Part shown: piece by piece, positions 25,645 through 34,451 of the stretch | Numbering within the stretch: the stretch's first letter is position 1 | Layout: each line of letters starts with the position of its first letter | NCBI GenBank assembly: GCA_963774415.1 | Contig: CAVZEU010000001.1 | Span: 682,001 to 746,000, forward strand | Source: SZUA-36 sp963774415 | GTDB lineage: Bacteria; Pseudomonadota; Gammaproteobacteria; Xanthomonadales; SZUA-36 | Direction of reading: 5' to 3' | Length of the DNA stretch: 64,000 nt | The notes under the pieces: generated by a model | What the model was told of the DNA's origin: nothing | Database searches by the model: none | Seen by the model: only the letters and a program-made list of their open reading frames with translations | Position numbers and translations under genes: made by a program

Positions 25645-26880
25645 TCAGGAGCGCCTTGCGATCGCTTCGACCGGGCGGTACTGGGCCGCTCGCCAGGCCG
25701 GCAGCAGGCTCGTAATCAGGCCCAGCCCGATCACCACGGTGTTTGCCAGCAACAGGTCACGCCAATGCAGCACCGGATACAGCACGCTGGTCGCGCCCAT
25801 CATTTCCAGCCCTTTCGCGACGGACGAGACGTCGATACCGTCGCGCAATGGCATGATGCTCGCAATGGCCAGACCGTTGCCGGCCAGCAGCCCCAGGCCC
25901 AGCAGCAGCAGCGCCTCGATGAGGAATTGGCCGAGAATCGCCGATGGCCGCATTCCCAGTGCCTGCATCAGGCCGATTTCCCGAACGCGCTCGAATACCG
26001 CCATCATCAGCGTGTTGACCAGACCGAACGACAGGGCCAGGAAAACCACCACCATCCACACCAGCACGAAGCCATCCATGACTTTGAGCATGCTGGCCAG
26101 GTACGGATCGAGTTGCTGCCAGGGCAACACTTCCACCGTCTGCGGCAACGCCCGGCGCAGGCCGCGCACCAGCGCATCCGGCTGCCGATAGTCATATCCG
26201 AGAACGGCGATCTCGGAAATCTCGCTACCTGTTCCGAGCATCTTCTGCACCGTTTGGCGGCCGGCGTAGACGCTGCTTTCCTCGCGCTTTTCCAGGTCGG
26301 TATGAAATACGCCCACGACCCTGAAACCGCGGTCGACGATCACGTTATCGGGGCTCTGGCTCATCAGCACCAGGCGCTTGCCGACCCGGGTCTTGAGGCG
26401 TTGCATCAATTTTTCGCCGATCACGATACCGTCATCTTCGACACCGTCGAGAAAACGCCCCGCGATGACATCCCCGGGTTTGAACCCGAGGGCCATTTCG
26501 CCGGCCGGGTCGACACCCAAAAGGTCCACGCCGCGGTTGGCGTATTCGCTCGAAATCATTGCCGGCACTTTCACCCGGCTGGCCCAGGCCTTCACCAGCG
26601 GACCGTTCAGCACCGCCAACAGGCGCTGGTCCGGCGCCGTCAGGCTGTGGCTGACGGAGGGGTCGGCGCGGTAGCCGCGCGCATGGATTTGCACCTGGCC
26701 AGGCAGCGTCTCGATCCCTTCCCTGATCATGTTGTCGACCATGCCGCGCAACAAGGCTGTCATGAATATGATGGCCCAAACGCCGACCGTGATCGCCAGC
26801 GCCATGATCAGTGTGCGCCGGTAATTGCGCCACAGGTTGCGCCAGGACAATCGGAGGTACATGCCGGCCCGCAGCGCCAT
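25645..26880 (-). CDS. FtsX-type ABC permease (second of two)
   Basis: A 411-residue protein with one N-terminal helix (RTLIMALAITVGVWAIIFMT), a periplasmic MacB-like domain (~50-270) and three C-terminal helices with the LolC/E-type signature EIGLMQALGMRPSAILGQFL. ATG at 26880 shares one base with the preceding permease's stop (TGATG), so the two are coupled and probably form a heterodimer. Lipoprotein or lipid extraction is the likely activity. Confidence 0.9.
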   Translation of the reverse strand: MALRAGMYLRLSWRNLWRNYRRTLIMALAITVGVWAIIFMTALLRGMVDNMIREGIETLPGQVQIHARGYRADPSVSHSLTAPDQRLLAVLNGPLVKAWASRVKVPAMISSEYANRGVDLLGVDPAGEMALGFKPGDVIAGRFLDGVEDDGIVIGEKLMQRLKTRVGKRLVLMSQSPDNVIVDRGFRVVGVFHTDLEKREESSVYAGRQTVQKMLGTGSEISEIAVLGYDYRQPDALVRGLRRALPQTVEVLPWQQLDPYLASMLKVMDGFVLVWMVVVFLALSFGLVNTLMMAVFERVREIGLMQALGMRPSAILGQFLIEALLLLGLGLLAGNGLAIASIMPLRDGIDVSSVAKGLEMMGATSVLYPVLHWRDLLLANTVVIGLGLITSLLPAWRAAQYRPVEAIARRS

Positions 26881-28121
26881 CAGGCCGCCCTCATGGCGTC
26901 GACCGGCCTCAAGCGGTAAAGCTTCAAGGCCGGGTAGCCGGCCGCCAGCAGGCAAAACAGGAAGACCACCAGCGGTCCGGTCATAACCGAGAGGCCGCTG
27001 ATGCGTGGGAACATGGCTCCCGGGAGATTGAACTTGTCCGCCATTTCACGCATGCCGGGATAGGAAAAACCGGCGTGGGCGAAGTAAGCCGTTACCGCCA
27101 CGCCCAGAACGATGCCGAGCAACAGACCCAGCAGCGCCATCAGCGCGGTTTCCAGCATCACCAGCGACGCCATGCGCCCGGGTTTGACGCCCAAAGCCAT
27201 GATGACGCCGAATTCGCGCGTCCGCTCCAGCACGGACATCAATTGTGTATTGAGCACGCTGAAAGCGACCAGCACGATCAGGACGCCGTACATGAACCAG
27301 GCGCTGGTCATGTCGGCCTGTATCGCCTGTCTGAGCCCAGGCATCAGCGCGTTCCAGTCCAGCACGGTCAACTCCGGCTGTCCGGCCAATTCCGATCGCA
27401 ACGCGGCTTTCATCGCGGGCACCCGGCCGAGATCGGCCACGGTAACGGCGATGACGTGACCGCCGCCGCGCATGGTGAAAATATCCTGGAAATAGGCCAA
27501 CGGGACTTCCGCCAGGCCGCGGTCCAGGTCCTTGTTGCCGGTGGCGAAAATCCCGACCACGCGCACGGCGCCGGCGGCGAACGATCCGTCCCTGCCGCTG
27601 CCCAGAAAGGTCAGTTCGTCGCCGGTCGTGACCTGGAGGTTCTGCGCCACGGTGCCGCCTATGACGATTTCCGGCGAGTCCGCCCGCTGCAGGTATCTTC
27701 CCCGGACGAGCAGGCCGGGAATCGATGAGACGCCCGGCTCACGGTCGGGCTCCACGCCGACCATTTGAATGCCGAAGGAGCGGTGCTGGCCGGAGACCAG
27801 AACGTAGGCTTCTGCTCGGGCTGCAAAATCCGCCGCTGGAAAGCGCGCCCGCAAACGCGAAGCCAGCGAGGCGATGTCAGCGACCTGCTGGCGCATTTGC
27901 TGATCCTCGTGGTAACCGTTGTGCTGGATCTGCAACTGGCCGCTGAAGAAGCGCAGGCTGTTGTCGATCATCATGTCGTAAGAACCCAGTTGCAGGGAAA
28001 TCATGAAAACCAGCAGCACGTTGGAAAAAATCATGGCCAGCGCCGTCAGCCACGTGCGCCGCTTCTGACGCCAGATGTTGCGCCAGGCGAGCCTTAGGCT
28101 GAGCGCCCCCGGGTGGCTCAT
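26880..28121 (-). CDS. FtsX-type ABC permease (first of two)
   Basis: A 413-residue paralogue of the next gene: N-terminal SLRLAWRNIWRQKRRTWLTA helix start, periplasmic domain with GYHEDQQMRQQ and VLVSGQHRSFGIQMVGVEP, and a C-terminal block REFGVIMALGVKPGRMASLV. The ATG at 28121 overlaps the LolA-like stop (ATGA). Together with the other permease and the ATPase it forms a complete LolCDE/MacB-like core. Confidence 0.9.
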   Translation of the reverse strand: MSHPGALSLRLAWRNIWRQKRRTWLTALAMIFSNVLLVFMISLQLGSYDMMIDNSLRFFSGQLQIQHNGYHEDQQMRQQVADIASLASRLRARFPAADFAARAEAYVLVSGQHRSFGIQMVGVEPDREPGVSSIPGLLVRGRYLQRADSPEIVIGGTVAQNLQVTTGDELTFLGSGRDGSFAAGAVRVVGIFATGNKDLDRGLAEVPLAYFQDIFTMRGGGHVIAVTVADLGRVPAMKAALRSELAGQPELTVLDWNALMPGLRQAIQADMTSAWFMYGVLIVLVAFSVLNTQLMSVLERTREFGVIMALGVKPGRMASLVMLETALMALLGLLLGIVLGVAVTAYFAHAGFSYPGMREMADKFNLPGAMFPRISGLSVMTGPLVVFLFCLLAAGYPALKLYRLRPVDAMRAA

Positions 28122-28912
28122 TGACGCGGGTTTCGCAGGTTTGACAGGGTAAAGAGGTTGCCCGGCATCGCCACGTTGAAGCGTATGTCGTTGACCCTGA
28201 TCTCGGTCCACTCATCCGCTTTGTCCACCTTTCCCATGCGCAGTATGCTGGCCACCGCCCGCCCGCCCATCGGCCGGATCTCGGTGGCACGCATGCGCTT
28301 GACGAGTCGGTTGTCCTGGTCCCAGTACTGTTCTTCGAGCAGCACGTAATCATCGCGTATCATGAGTACTTCCCGGCCCCACACGACGGCCGCATTTTCA
28401 TGGGGAATCGCCTCGACGGTATACACGGTGTGCCCGCCCGTTGCCTCGGTTCGCAGCAGGCGATGATCATATTCATCGAGGATATCGGTCGACTTGCTGA
28501 CATCCTTGTTGGAGAAATCGCTTCCCAGCCACCCCTGGCTCATCATCGATGCGGGTATCTTGATGATGCGGTTGATTTTCGGTGAATAGGTCCACATGCC
28601 GTGAGCATCCATCAATGTCGCGTTGCCGGCGTCCTTTTTCGGCGCCGTCACCCTGACCAGCGATTGTTTGTCGCCCTTGCTCCAGGCGCGTATCGACATC
28701 GAGCGCTCCCAGCCCGGCCGGTGAATGACCATGGTCATTTCCGAATAGGAGGACTGCCCCCGCCAGTGGTCCATGGCCGCCCGCACCAAATCCCGCGCAC
28801 CGGCCTCTTCCGCCAGCGACGGCAGGCTGCTCACCGCCAGCAGAAAGCCGCAAAGAAAAACCGTCTGCACAGCCACCCGCGCTGTCGATATCTTCTGTCC
28901 TGGTTCAGTCAT
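28118..28912 (-). CDS. LolA-like outer-membrane lipoprotein-sorting protein
   Basis: A 264-residue periplasmic protein with a signal peptide (VAVQTVFLCGFLLAVSS...LA) and a LolA-like half-barrel: QSSYSEMTMVIHRPGWERSM, MWTYSPKINRIIKIPASMM, GSDFSNKDVSKS and a closing FNVAMPGNLFTLSNLR. This is the COG2834-type variant commonly encoded beside MacB-like ABC systems, and it presumably carries a lipid or lipidated cargo across the periplasm. First gene of the five-gene operon; ATG at 28912, TATAAT-like -10 at 28943-28948. Confidence 0.85.
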   Translation of the reverse strand: MTEPGQKISTARVAVQTVFLCGFLLAVSSLPSLAEEAGARDLVRAAMDHWRGQSSYSEMTMVIHRPGWERSMSIRAWSKGDKQSLVRVTAPKKDAGNATLMDAHGMWTYSPKINRIIKIPASMMSQGWLGSDFSNKDVSKSTDILDEYDHRLLRTEATGGHTVYTVEAIPHENAAVVWGREVLMIRDDYVLLEEQYWDQDNRLVKRMRATEIRPMGGRAVASILRMGKVDKADEWTEIRVNDIRFNVAMPGNLFTLSNLRNPRQ

Positions 28913-28942
28913 GCGGGCTACCCCTTCGCGGTCGCAGACCCA

Positions 28943-28948
28943 ATTATA
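28943..28948 (-). promoter_or_regulatory. Candidate -10 box for the Lol-like operon
   Basis: Reads TATAAT on the minus strand, about 30 bases ahead of the LolA-like ATG, which fits a short leader. The -35 region is not TTGACA-like, so an activator or alternative spacing may be needed. Confidence 0.4.
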
Positions 28949-29337
28949 AATGACCCGGGCACGCCGGTCCCCGCGCAACCGATAATTGACTGGAAAAGGG
29001 TACCATCGATCGATGCAGAGCGGTGTGCGGCCTTGCCGGCGGCGACCACAAGCCCGTAATGACTTGGCGACTTTCGGGCTGGTGAGATCCGCCCGCGAAC
29101 CGGGAGTGACAGGCGACCTGCAACGATCGTGGGGCGGATAGACACCCGGGTTCGGCCGGCCCGCCCTTCACGGCGCCGGGGTGCGTTGAATCCGGGTACT
29201 CGCTGCCGTGGCCCGCGGCTGGAAATAGCGGTTCTCCGGCGCGCGGCGCGGCGGCCGCGCCGGCGGTGAACCGGGAAATGGCCGGCAAGATGACCCGGTG
29301 CATTGATTTTGCGCAGACCACTGCGCACAATCACGCC
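28949..29337. other. Divergent intergenic region between Lol-like operon and cysteine-rich lipoprotein
   Basis: About 390 GC-rich bases. Open frames here run on from neighbouring genes on the opposite strand and show no family features. A TTGACT at about 28985 could be a -35 box for plus-strand transcription, but no good -10 follows. No RNA gene seen. Confidence 0.4.
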
Positions 29338-31620
29338 ATGGGCATTCGCAACAACATGGCTCTCTGCAAGCGCCTGGCCTGTCTGGCCGCTGTCACCCTG
29401 TGCCTGTTCGCCTGCAGCGCTCTGCCGCCGCTGCCGGGTTTCAACAAGCCGACACCGGAGCAGAGCCGGCGCCTGGCCATTGCGCAGGCCGAGACACAAC
29501 GTCTGAAAAAGGTGGACGCCGTCGTCAAACTGGATAACCAGAAGCTGGCCCGCGAAATTAGGCGCGTGATCATGGCCAGGGCGAAGGCGGTTGCAGGCTT
29601 CGATCTGGAGGACATCAAGGTAAACTTCGGTCAGCAGGCCGTCACTCTGCAGGCGGCTTTGCGCGTCGCGGATAAAGCCGGCAACAGTGTCTCCGCCGCG
29701 GCCGCTGGCGACGTCGTCTTCGATTACAGCGGCGATCGCCTGGAATGGATTCCCCATTTCCAACAATTGAACATACGGGCGGGCGAGTTTACCTGGGAAA
29801 ATACGGCCCGCACCGGTCCGCAACCGGCTTTGCAGGCCGACTTGCTCGCTCGCTTGAATGGCGACCTCTTTGAGCCGCTGGTCCTGCACGACCAGAATGT
29901 CATTCCCCTGCGGGCGGTACCGCTCGGCACACTGGAAGTAGGCGTCGCCCTGCCTGGGCTGGGCAATGCCGAGACTCGTCAGAGCAAGCAACTCGACGGC
30001 GTATTCATCGTCAAGAGCAGTGCCGTGCTCATCGAAAAGCGCGCGACGACGGTCGCGCTCGACCTGGGCTTTATCCCGGATTTCAGCAACTGTCCCGCTG
30101 ACGTGAGGGTCTCGCGCGCCGGATTCACCCGGGAGATTAAAAACCACGAGCCTGTCGGCCTCGTCCATCACGCGAAATCCGCGGATGACGTGCACTTCTT
30201 TTATTCGGAGATCTCGGGGGCCAAGCGGCCGCTGACGATAATCCACTACTGGTTCGAGGATGGCGAGCCGCTGGCGGTGGAAGAACTCCCGGTGGGCCCC
30301 AGTAAGCGTTGGCGGACCTGGTCCTCGAAGGTTACGGGGCATCCCGGCGCGCACCGCTGGGAGGTCCTGGTCGTGGAAAAAGAGTCCGGCTGCATATTAC
30401 ATACTCAGTCAATCACAAAGCTGGCGGCGGAAGGCGCCGCACCCTCGGCGGACGAGAAGAGCCAAGTCACCACTTTTGACGAATTACGCGAAATTTTCAA
30501 CGCCAGGCTCGCAGGTTATACGATCCAGAAGCAAAAACCGGGTATCGCCCTGATCGAGGTCGACCGGTCTTTTCTCGAGCGCGCCCTGTCCACGTCGCTG
30601 GCGGACCAGCAACTGGAAGTCGATATCGATACGGGCAAGCTGGATCCGATCATCAGCACCGCCTCACTAAAGCCGTTCGCCAGCGAGGGAATCACCTGCG
30701 GCCAGACAACCTGCCCGCCGGCCCCCGAATGCGCCGTCTCGCTGACCCAGTGTAAGCGCATGCGCGACACGCGCGACTGTTCGAAGTGCCTGTTTCGTAA
30801 TCCACTGAATAACCGTTGTGTTTCGCAGGCGACCGACCCCATCTGCGAAGCGGCGCGCCGACGTCAGAACATCAAGTACCAAGTCGAACGCTCCAAGTGT
30901 ATCTCCGCGGCGGAAACCGCAAAGCAGGACTGCGAAGCGCTGTGGGAACAACTCAAACGCAGCTGCGAGATCGAGGCGGGTTTCGAAAAATCGAGCTGTG
31001 AAGCGGTCAAAGCCGAAATAGCGGGGCTGCCCGAAGGCGCGCTGGTCGCGACCACCCGCGTGCAAGCCGCGCTGCAAGGCCCGTTCCAGGTCAGCTTTGC
31101 CAATTTCAGGGCCGAGGACGGCTTCAGACGCCTGCAACTCGACCTGACCCTGGGCGCAAAACTGAGCCTGAAAGGGCATCTGGCTTTCACCCCGGAAGCA
31201 GCCCCGCGGACCCTGAACAGTTGCATCCGCGACTGGCATGCGCCGTTCGCTGCCCAGATCTTGCCGCCGGCGCAGGCCAGCAGCTTGCTGGCAGACCTGG
31301 AGGCGAAGGGCCATACCTATACCAGCAACTGGTCAGGCTATGTCCTCTCGGTCACGACCAGGCCGACGCCGCTGGAGGCCGTGTTCCGGCAAAACCCCCG
31401 TCTGCTCGCCAATTGCACGGTTCACTTATCGATCGATGACGTGAATCGGGCGCTGGTCGGCAGCGGCGCGGAATTCTACAACGGCAGCCTGCAACTCGAA
31501 CTGCAGCCGCTGCCGACGCACATCAAGCTGGCAGCGGCCAGTATCGAGTATGCCGGCCGGGCCTACCGGGGCGAGGCCAGCATCATGGCAGACCGGTTGC
31601 TATACGACATCAGGGATTGA
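29338..31620 (+). CDS. Large cysteine-rich lipoprotein with DUF2914-like segment
   Basis: A 760-residue exported protein. Signal and lipobox near the start (LAAVTLCLFACSALPPLPG; LFAC). Residues ~30-235 are beta-rich with no known family. Residues ~255-375 resemble DUF2914 (FFYSEISGAKRPLTIIHYWF, RTWSSKVTGHPGAHRWEVLV). Residues ~445-560 are cysteine-rich (GITCGQTTCPPAPECAVSLT, then CSKCLFRN...CVSQ, further Cys about every 10-15 residues) with a helical linker. The rest (~570-760) is again beta-rich. Start ATG at 29338; an ATG at 29356 is equally possible. It faces the Lol-like operon across a divergent region and could be its cargo or partner. No function is known to me. Confidence 0.7.
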   Translation: MGIRNNMALCKRLACLAAVTLCLFACSALPPLPGFNKPTPEQSRRLAIAQAETQRLKKVDAVVKLDNQKLAREIRRVIMARAKAVAGFDLEDIKVNFGQQAVTLQAALRVADKAGNSVSAAAAGDVVFDYSGDRLEWIPHFQQLNIRAGEFTWENTARTGPQPALQADLLARLNGDLFEPLVLHDQNVIPLRAVPLGTLEVGVALPGLGNAETRQSKQLDGVFIVKSSAVLIEKRATTVALDLGFIPDFSNCPADVRVSRAGFTREIKNHEPVGLVHHAKSADDVHFFYSEISGAKRPLTIIHYWFEDGEPLAVEELPVGPSKRWRTWSSKVTGHPGAHRWEVLVVEKESGCILHTQSITKLAAEGAAPSADEKSQVTTFDELREIFNARLAGYTIQKQKPGIALIEVDRSFLERALSTSLADQQLEVDIDTGKLDPIISTASLKPFASEGITCGQTTCPPAPECAVSLTQCKRMRDTRDCSKCLFRNPLNNRCVSQATDPICEAARRRQNIKYQVERSKCISAAETAKQDCEALWEQLKRSCEIEAGFEKSSCEAVKAEIAGLPEGALVATTRVQAALQGPFQVSFANFRAEDGFRRLQLDLTLGAKLSLKGHLAFTPEAAPRTLNSCIRDWHAPFAAQILPPAQASSLLADLEAKGHTYTSNWSGYVLSVTTRPTPLEAVFRQNPRLLANCTVHLSIDDVNRALVGSGAEFYNGSLQLELQPLPTHIKLAAASIEYAGRAYRGEASIMADRLLYDIRD

Positions 31621-31648
31621 GCGCTCGCCGTCACGGCGGTGCCGCGGC

Positions 31649-31689
31649 AAAAAAAAATCACCGCTCCGGCGTCCCTGGGAAGCGGTGAT
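31649..31689 (-). terminator. Intrinsic terminator, minus strand, with no gene ending at it
   Basis: Stem ATCACCGCT / AGCGGTGAT (31657-31665 with 31681-31689; nine perfect pairs, 15-base loop) followed on the minus strand by a run of nine Ts. On the plus strand the T-run is missing, so it does not serve the lipoprotein gene. It lies ~370 bp beyond the stop of the response regulator, which has its own closer hairpin; it may end a small RNA. Confidence 0.75.
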
Positions 31690-31990
31690 GAGTATTACTC
31701 CTGCCAAAACCCGGGTTCGGAACACTTTATGACCAGCGTCCTTGCCTGTCATTCGGATGCTCCGTGGCAACCCGTCTGGCAGCACCCCGACGACCGTTTC
31801 AAGCTTTCTTCGCCACCCGATGAAAACAATAAACGGTTATCAGGTTCTCACAGGGCCTTCGGTTTACTTGGGAAGTCAGCAAGGGGTAAACTGAACGGGT
31901 AAACAAAGACCACGTGTTAATCCTATCCAAAATCATTAAACTGATATTGAAGTAAAGATGAAGACAGTTTAAATATTTAATGAAATTAAA
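31690..31990 (-). ncRNA. Candidate small RNA ending at the orphan terminator
   Basis: Non-coding region between the two minus-strand terminators. Its promoter-distal part is G+C-balanced and foldable: for example GGTGCT ... AGCATCC (around 31758-31789) closes a hairpin. The promoter side (31900-32030) is strongly AT-rich. On the minus strand GTTTACCC occurs twice, 13 bases apart, near 31880-31905, which could be a regulator site. No open frame with a ribosome site or family likeness was found. The 5' end is not determined; the identity is unknown (no 6S, RNase P or tmRNA signature). Confidence 0.35.
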
Positions 31991-32023
31991 GCTGTTGTTA
32001 ATGAAAACAAGACGCGTTTTTAA

Positions 32024-32054
32024 TAAAAATCAGGCAAAAAGCGGAATCCGCCTG
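32024..32054 (-). terminator. Probable terminator of the kinase-regulator operon
   Basis: Just past the response-regulator stop codon: CAGGC / GCCTG arms (32031-32035 and 32050-32054) with a loop that itself holds GCGGAATCCGC, followed on the minus strand by an AT-rich ATTTTTATT tract. Short stem but correct placement. Confidence 0.55.
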
Positions 32055-32056
32055 GA

Positions 32057-32740
32057 TCAGGAGGCGTCACAATTCAGGCGGTAGCCCATACCGCGCACGG
32101 TTTCTATCATCGACCTCGAGCTGCCATTGTCGATCTTTTTGCGCAATTTACCGACGTAAACATCGACCACGTTGGTCAGGGGATCCATGTTCAGGCCCCA
32201 GACGTTGCTGAGTATCCGCTCACGGCTGAACAGGGTGCCCGGGTGACTCATCAGCAACTCCATGATAGCCAGTTCCTTGGCCGTCATCTTGACATCCTTG
32301 CCCGCAACCGAAAACCGCAATGAGCCGCGGTCAAATTTAAGCGGCCCCACGCTGAGGACCTGCTCCTCGCTCGCCACCACCGAACTGCGCCGCATGACCG
32401 TCTCTATCCGAGCCAGCAATTCCTCGAATGAAAACGGCTTGGTCATGTAGTCGTCGGCGCCCATTCGCAGCCCCGCAATGACGTCATCCAGGCTGTCCAT
32501 GGCAGAGAGAATGATCAACGGCGTGTTGATATGGTTCATCCGCAGCTGTTGGCAGACTTCGCGACCATGCATGCCGGGTAACATCAGGTCCAGCAGTACC
32601 AGGTCAAAATCCCCTTTCAGGGCCAGGGACAAGCCGGCCTCGCCGTCGCCGGCAACGACACAAAAATGCCCTTCGGCACGCAGGCCGCGGTCCAGAAAGT
32701 CCGCAATCCTCGCCTCATCTTCAACAATCAGGATTCTCAT
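32057..32740 (-). CDS. OmpR-family response regulator
   Basis: A 227-residue regulator: receiver (VEDEARI acidic pair, Asp51-region LVLLDLMLPGMHG, Lys in MTKPFSFEELLARIE) and a winged-helix DNA-binding domain (MTAKELAIMELLMSHPGTLF, ERILSNVWGLNMDPLTNVVD, VYVGKLRKKID). QseB/CopR-like. Its ATG overlaps the stop of the kinase gene (ATGA), so the kinase comes first in this operon, the reverse of the common order. Confidence 0.94.
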   Translation of the reverse strand: MRILIVEDEARIADFLDRGLRAEGHFCVVAGDGEAGLSLALKGDFDLVLLDLMLPGMHGREVCQQLRMNHINTPLIILSAMDSLDDVIAGLRMGADDYMTKPFSFEELLARIETVMRRSSVVASEEQVLSVGPLKFDRGSLRFSVAGKDVKMTAKELAIMELLMSHPGTLFSRERILSNVWGLNMDPLTNVVDVYVGKLRKKIDNGSSRSMIETVRGMGYRLNCDAS

Positions 32741-34338
32741 GCCACTGACTTCAGTTTGTCTTCGGCGGGCAGTACGACCTGGGCAAGCGCACCCTCACCC
32801 GGCTTGCCGCGCAAGGTGATGCTGCCCTTGTGAGCTTCGACGATGGCCTTGGCGACCGGCAGACCCAGGCCGGTGCCCCTGGCGTGCCCCTGCGCCTTGC
32901 CGCCGCGGAAAAATCGCTGAAAGGCTTGCCGCACTTCGCTGTCGGTCAGGCCAATCCCGTTGTCCCGAACACGGATCACGACTTCCTTGGCGGTTCGTTC
33001 CAACTCGATCTCGACGATACTGTCGTTGTCCGAATAACGCAACGCATTGTCGATGAGAATGGAAAACACCTGCCGAAGACGGCCATCGTCACCCATGACG
33101 GTCGTCATGTTGTCGGTCAGGTTCCGCTTGATACGGATATTTCTCTGGCTGGCCCTGGCGTCGAAATCATCGCAGACCGCGCCCAGCACGCTGCCAATCG
33201 ACAACGGCCGTATTTTCAGCCGCGGCTCACCCGCGTCCGCCCGGGCGATGAACAGCAAGTCGTCAACCAGCCGCGTGGTCTGGTCGGCCTGCTCCATGAT
33301 GCGCGCTAAGGTTTCCTGGTATTCCGCCCGCGTCCGCATCTTGCCGCGCAGTGCAATTTCAGCTTCACCGCGGATCACGGTCAACGGGGTTCGAAACTCA
33401 TGGCTGATGTCCGCCAGCAGTTTGCGACGGTTTTCATCCACCGCCGCCAGGACTTCGTTGCTGTCTTTGAGCGCCCGCGTGCGTTCTTCGACGATGGCTT
33501 CGAGCCGCACATTGGAATCGTGCATCTCCGCGCGGTGCTCCGCCAGTTGCCGCGCCATGGTGTTGAAAGCAGCACCGAGGCGGTTGAATTCCTTTTCCTG
33601 CAACTGCGGTATACGGTGACTCAGATCACCGTTTGTGAACGACTGCGCCCCGTAATAGAGACTGTTGACGGAACGCGTCAGACCACGCGAGAAAAGCCAG
33701 GCGATCAGCGCGGTGAATCCCGCCAGCGCCATCATGAACAACGGCAGCACTCCGGTGATGTAATGCGCCAGCGATATGGCCTCGGCGTTGGCGTCACTGA
33801 GTGCCTTGATCCTGTTTTCCAGCGTCTGCGACGTCAGTTCGTTAAAAAACTCCTTTGTCCCCTTGTTGCCGAGGCTAACGACCTCCGCCCGCGCGATGGC
33901 GACTTGCCCGCTCTCCAGCGCCTGCCTGATGATCTCACCCGAGCGGACCAGCTGCTCGACGATGGCATTGAGTTCATCCAGGCTGGCGAGGTCCTCGTTG
34001 CCGTGGCCAACCGCCCGCAACTCGCCTTCCTCGAGCAGCGACTGGCGAATGCTCCCCACCGTCGTGCGCATGTTGCTGTCGAGGTCGCGCCAGCGGGACA
34101 GGTCCGTAATTTCTCCCTGTCGGGCGCTGACTTCGATCAGCCTGAACTTGTCGTTGGCGTAAGCGGATAGCGAACGGTATCCATTCAGAACGGAGTTGGC
34201 GATGGTGATGCGCTCGACGTCGTATTCGAACCATTTCACGCTGTCATAGAAATACCAGGCCAGCGCCAACGTGATGAGCAGCATCGCGGCAAATGCCATA
34301 TGCAATTTACGGCTGAAATGTGTCGTCATCACTGCCAT
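32737..34338 (-). CDS. Membrane sensor histidine kinase, partner of the OmpR-type regulator
   Basis: A 533-residue kinase: N-terminal helix (~10-30), long periplasmic helical sensor (~31-185; VERITIANSVLNGYRSL, a four-helix-bundle type), second helix (~188-212), HAMP with a coiled coil, HisKA with LADISHEFRTPLTVIRGEAE, HATPase with N-box DNALRYS, DNGIGL and GTGLGLPVAKAI. Two close starts, ATG at 34338 and 34329, cannot be separated by a ribosome site. Signal unknown. Confidence 0.92.
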   Translation of the reverse strand: MAVMTTHFSRKLHMAFAAMLLITLALAWYFYDSVKWFEYDVERITIANSVLNGYRSLSAYANDKFRLIEVSARQGEITDLSRWRDLDSNMRTTVGSIRQSLLEEGELRAVGHGNEDLASLDELNAIVEQLVRSGEIIRQALESGQVAIARAEVVSLGNKGTKEFFNELTSQTLENRIKALSDANAEAISLAHYITGVLPLFMMALAGFTALIAWLFSRGLTRSVNSLYYGAQSFTNGDLSHRIPQLQEKEFNRLGAAFNTMARQLAEHRAEMHDSNVRLEAIVEERTRALKDSNEVLAAVDENRRKLLADISHEFRTPLTVIRGEAEIALRGKMRTRAEYQETLARIMEQADQTTRLVDDLLFIARADAGEPRLKIRPLSIGSVLGAVCDDFDARASQRNIRIKRNLTDNMTTVMGDDGRLRQVFSILIDNALRYSDNDSIVEIELERTAKEVVIRVRDNGIGLTDSEVRQAFQRFFRGGKAQGHARGTGLGLPVAKAIVEAHKGSITLRGKPGEGALAQVVLPAEDKLKSVA

Positions 34339-34451
34339 CACGAAAAAATAATTGAGATTTCCCTGCCTTGATCGTGAAAGGATACCAAAAACAGCCGCTT
34401 GCAACGACAACTGCGTGCAAATTGATGAACGCCGCGGGCACCTGCCCTACA

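Noticed and set aside
28918..30354. Long minus-strand open frame of 478 codons
   Set aside because: It lies antisense to the lipoprotein gene, lacks any domain, and has the composition of a GC-rich shadow frame.
31639..31902. An 87-codon plus-strand ORF after the large lipoprotein
   Set aside because: It runs through a strong terminator hairpin, has no ribosome site, and no recognisable fold.
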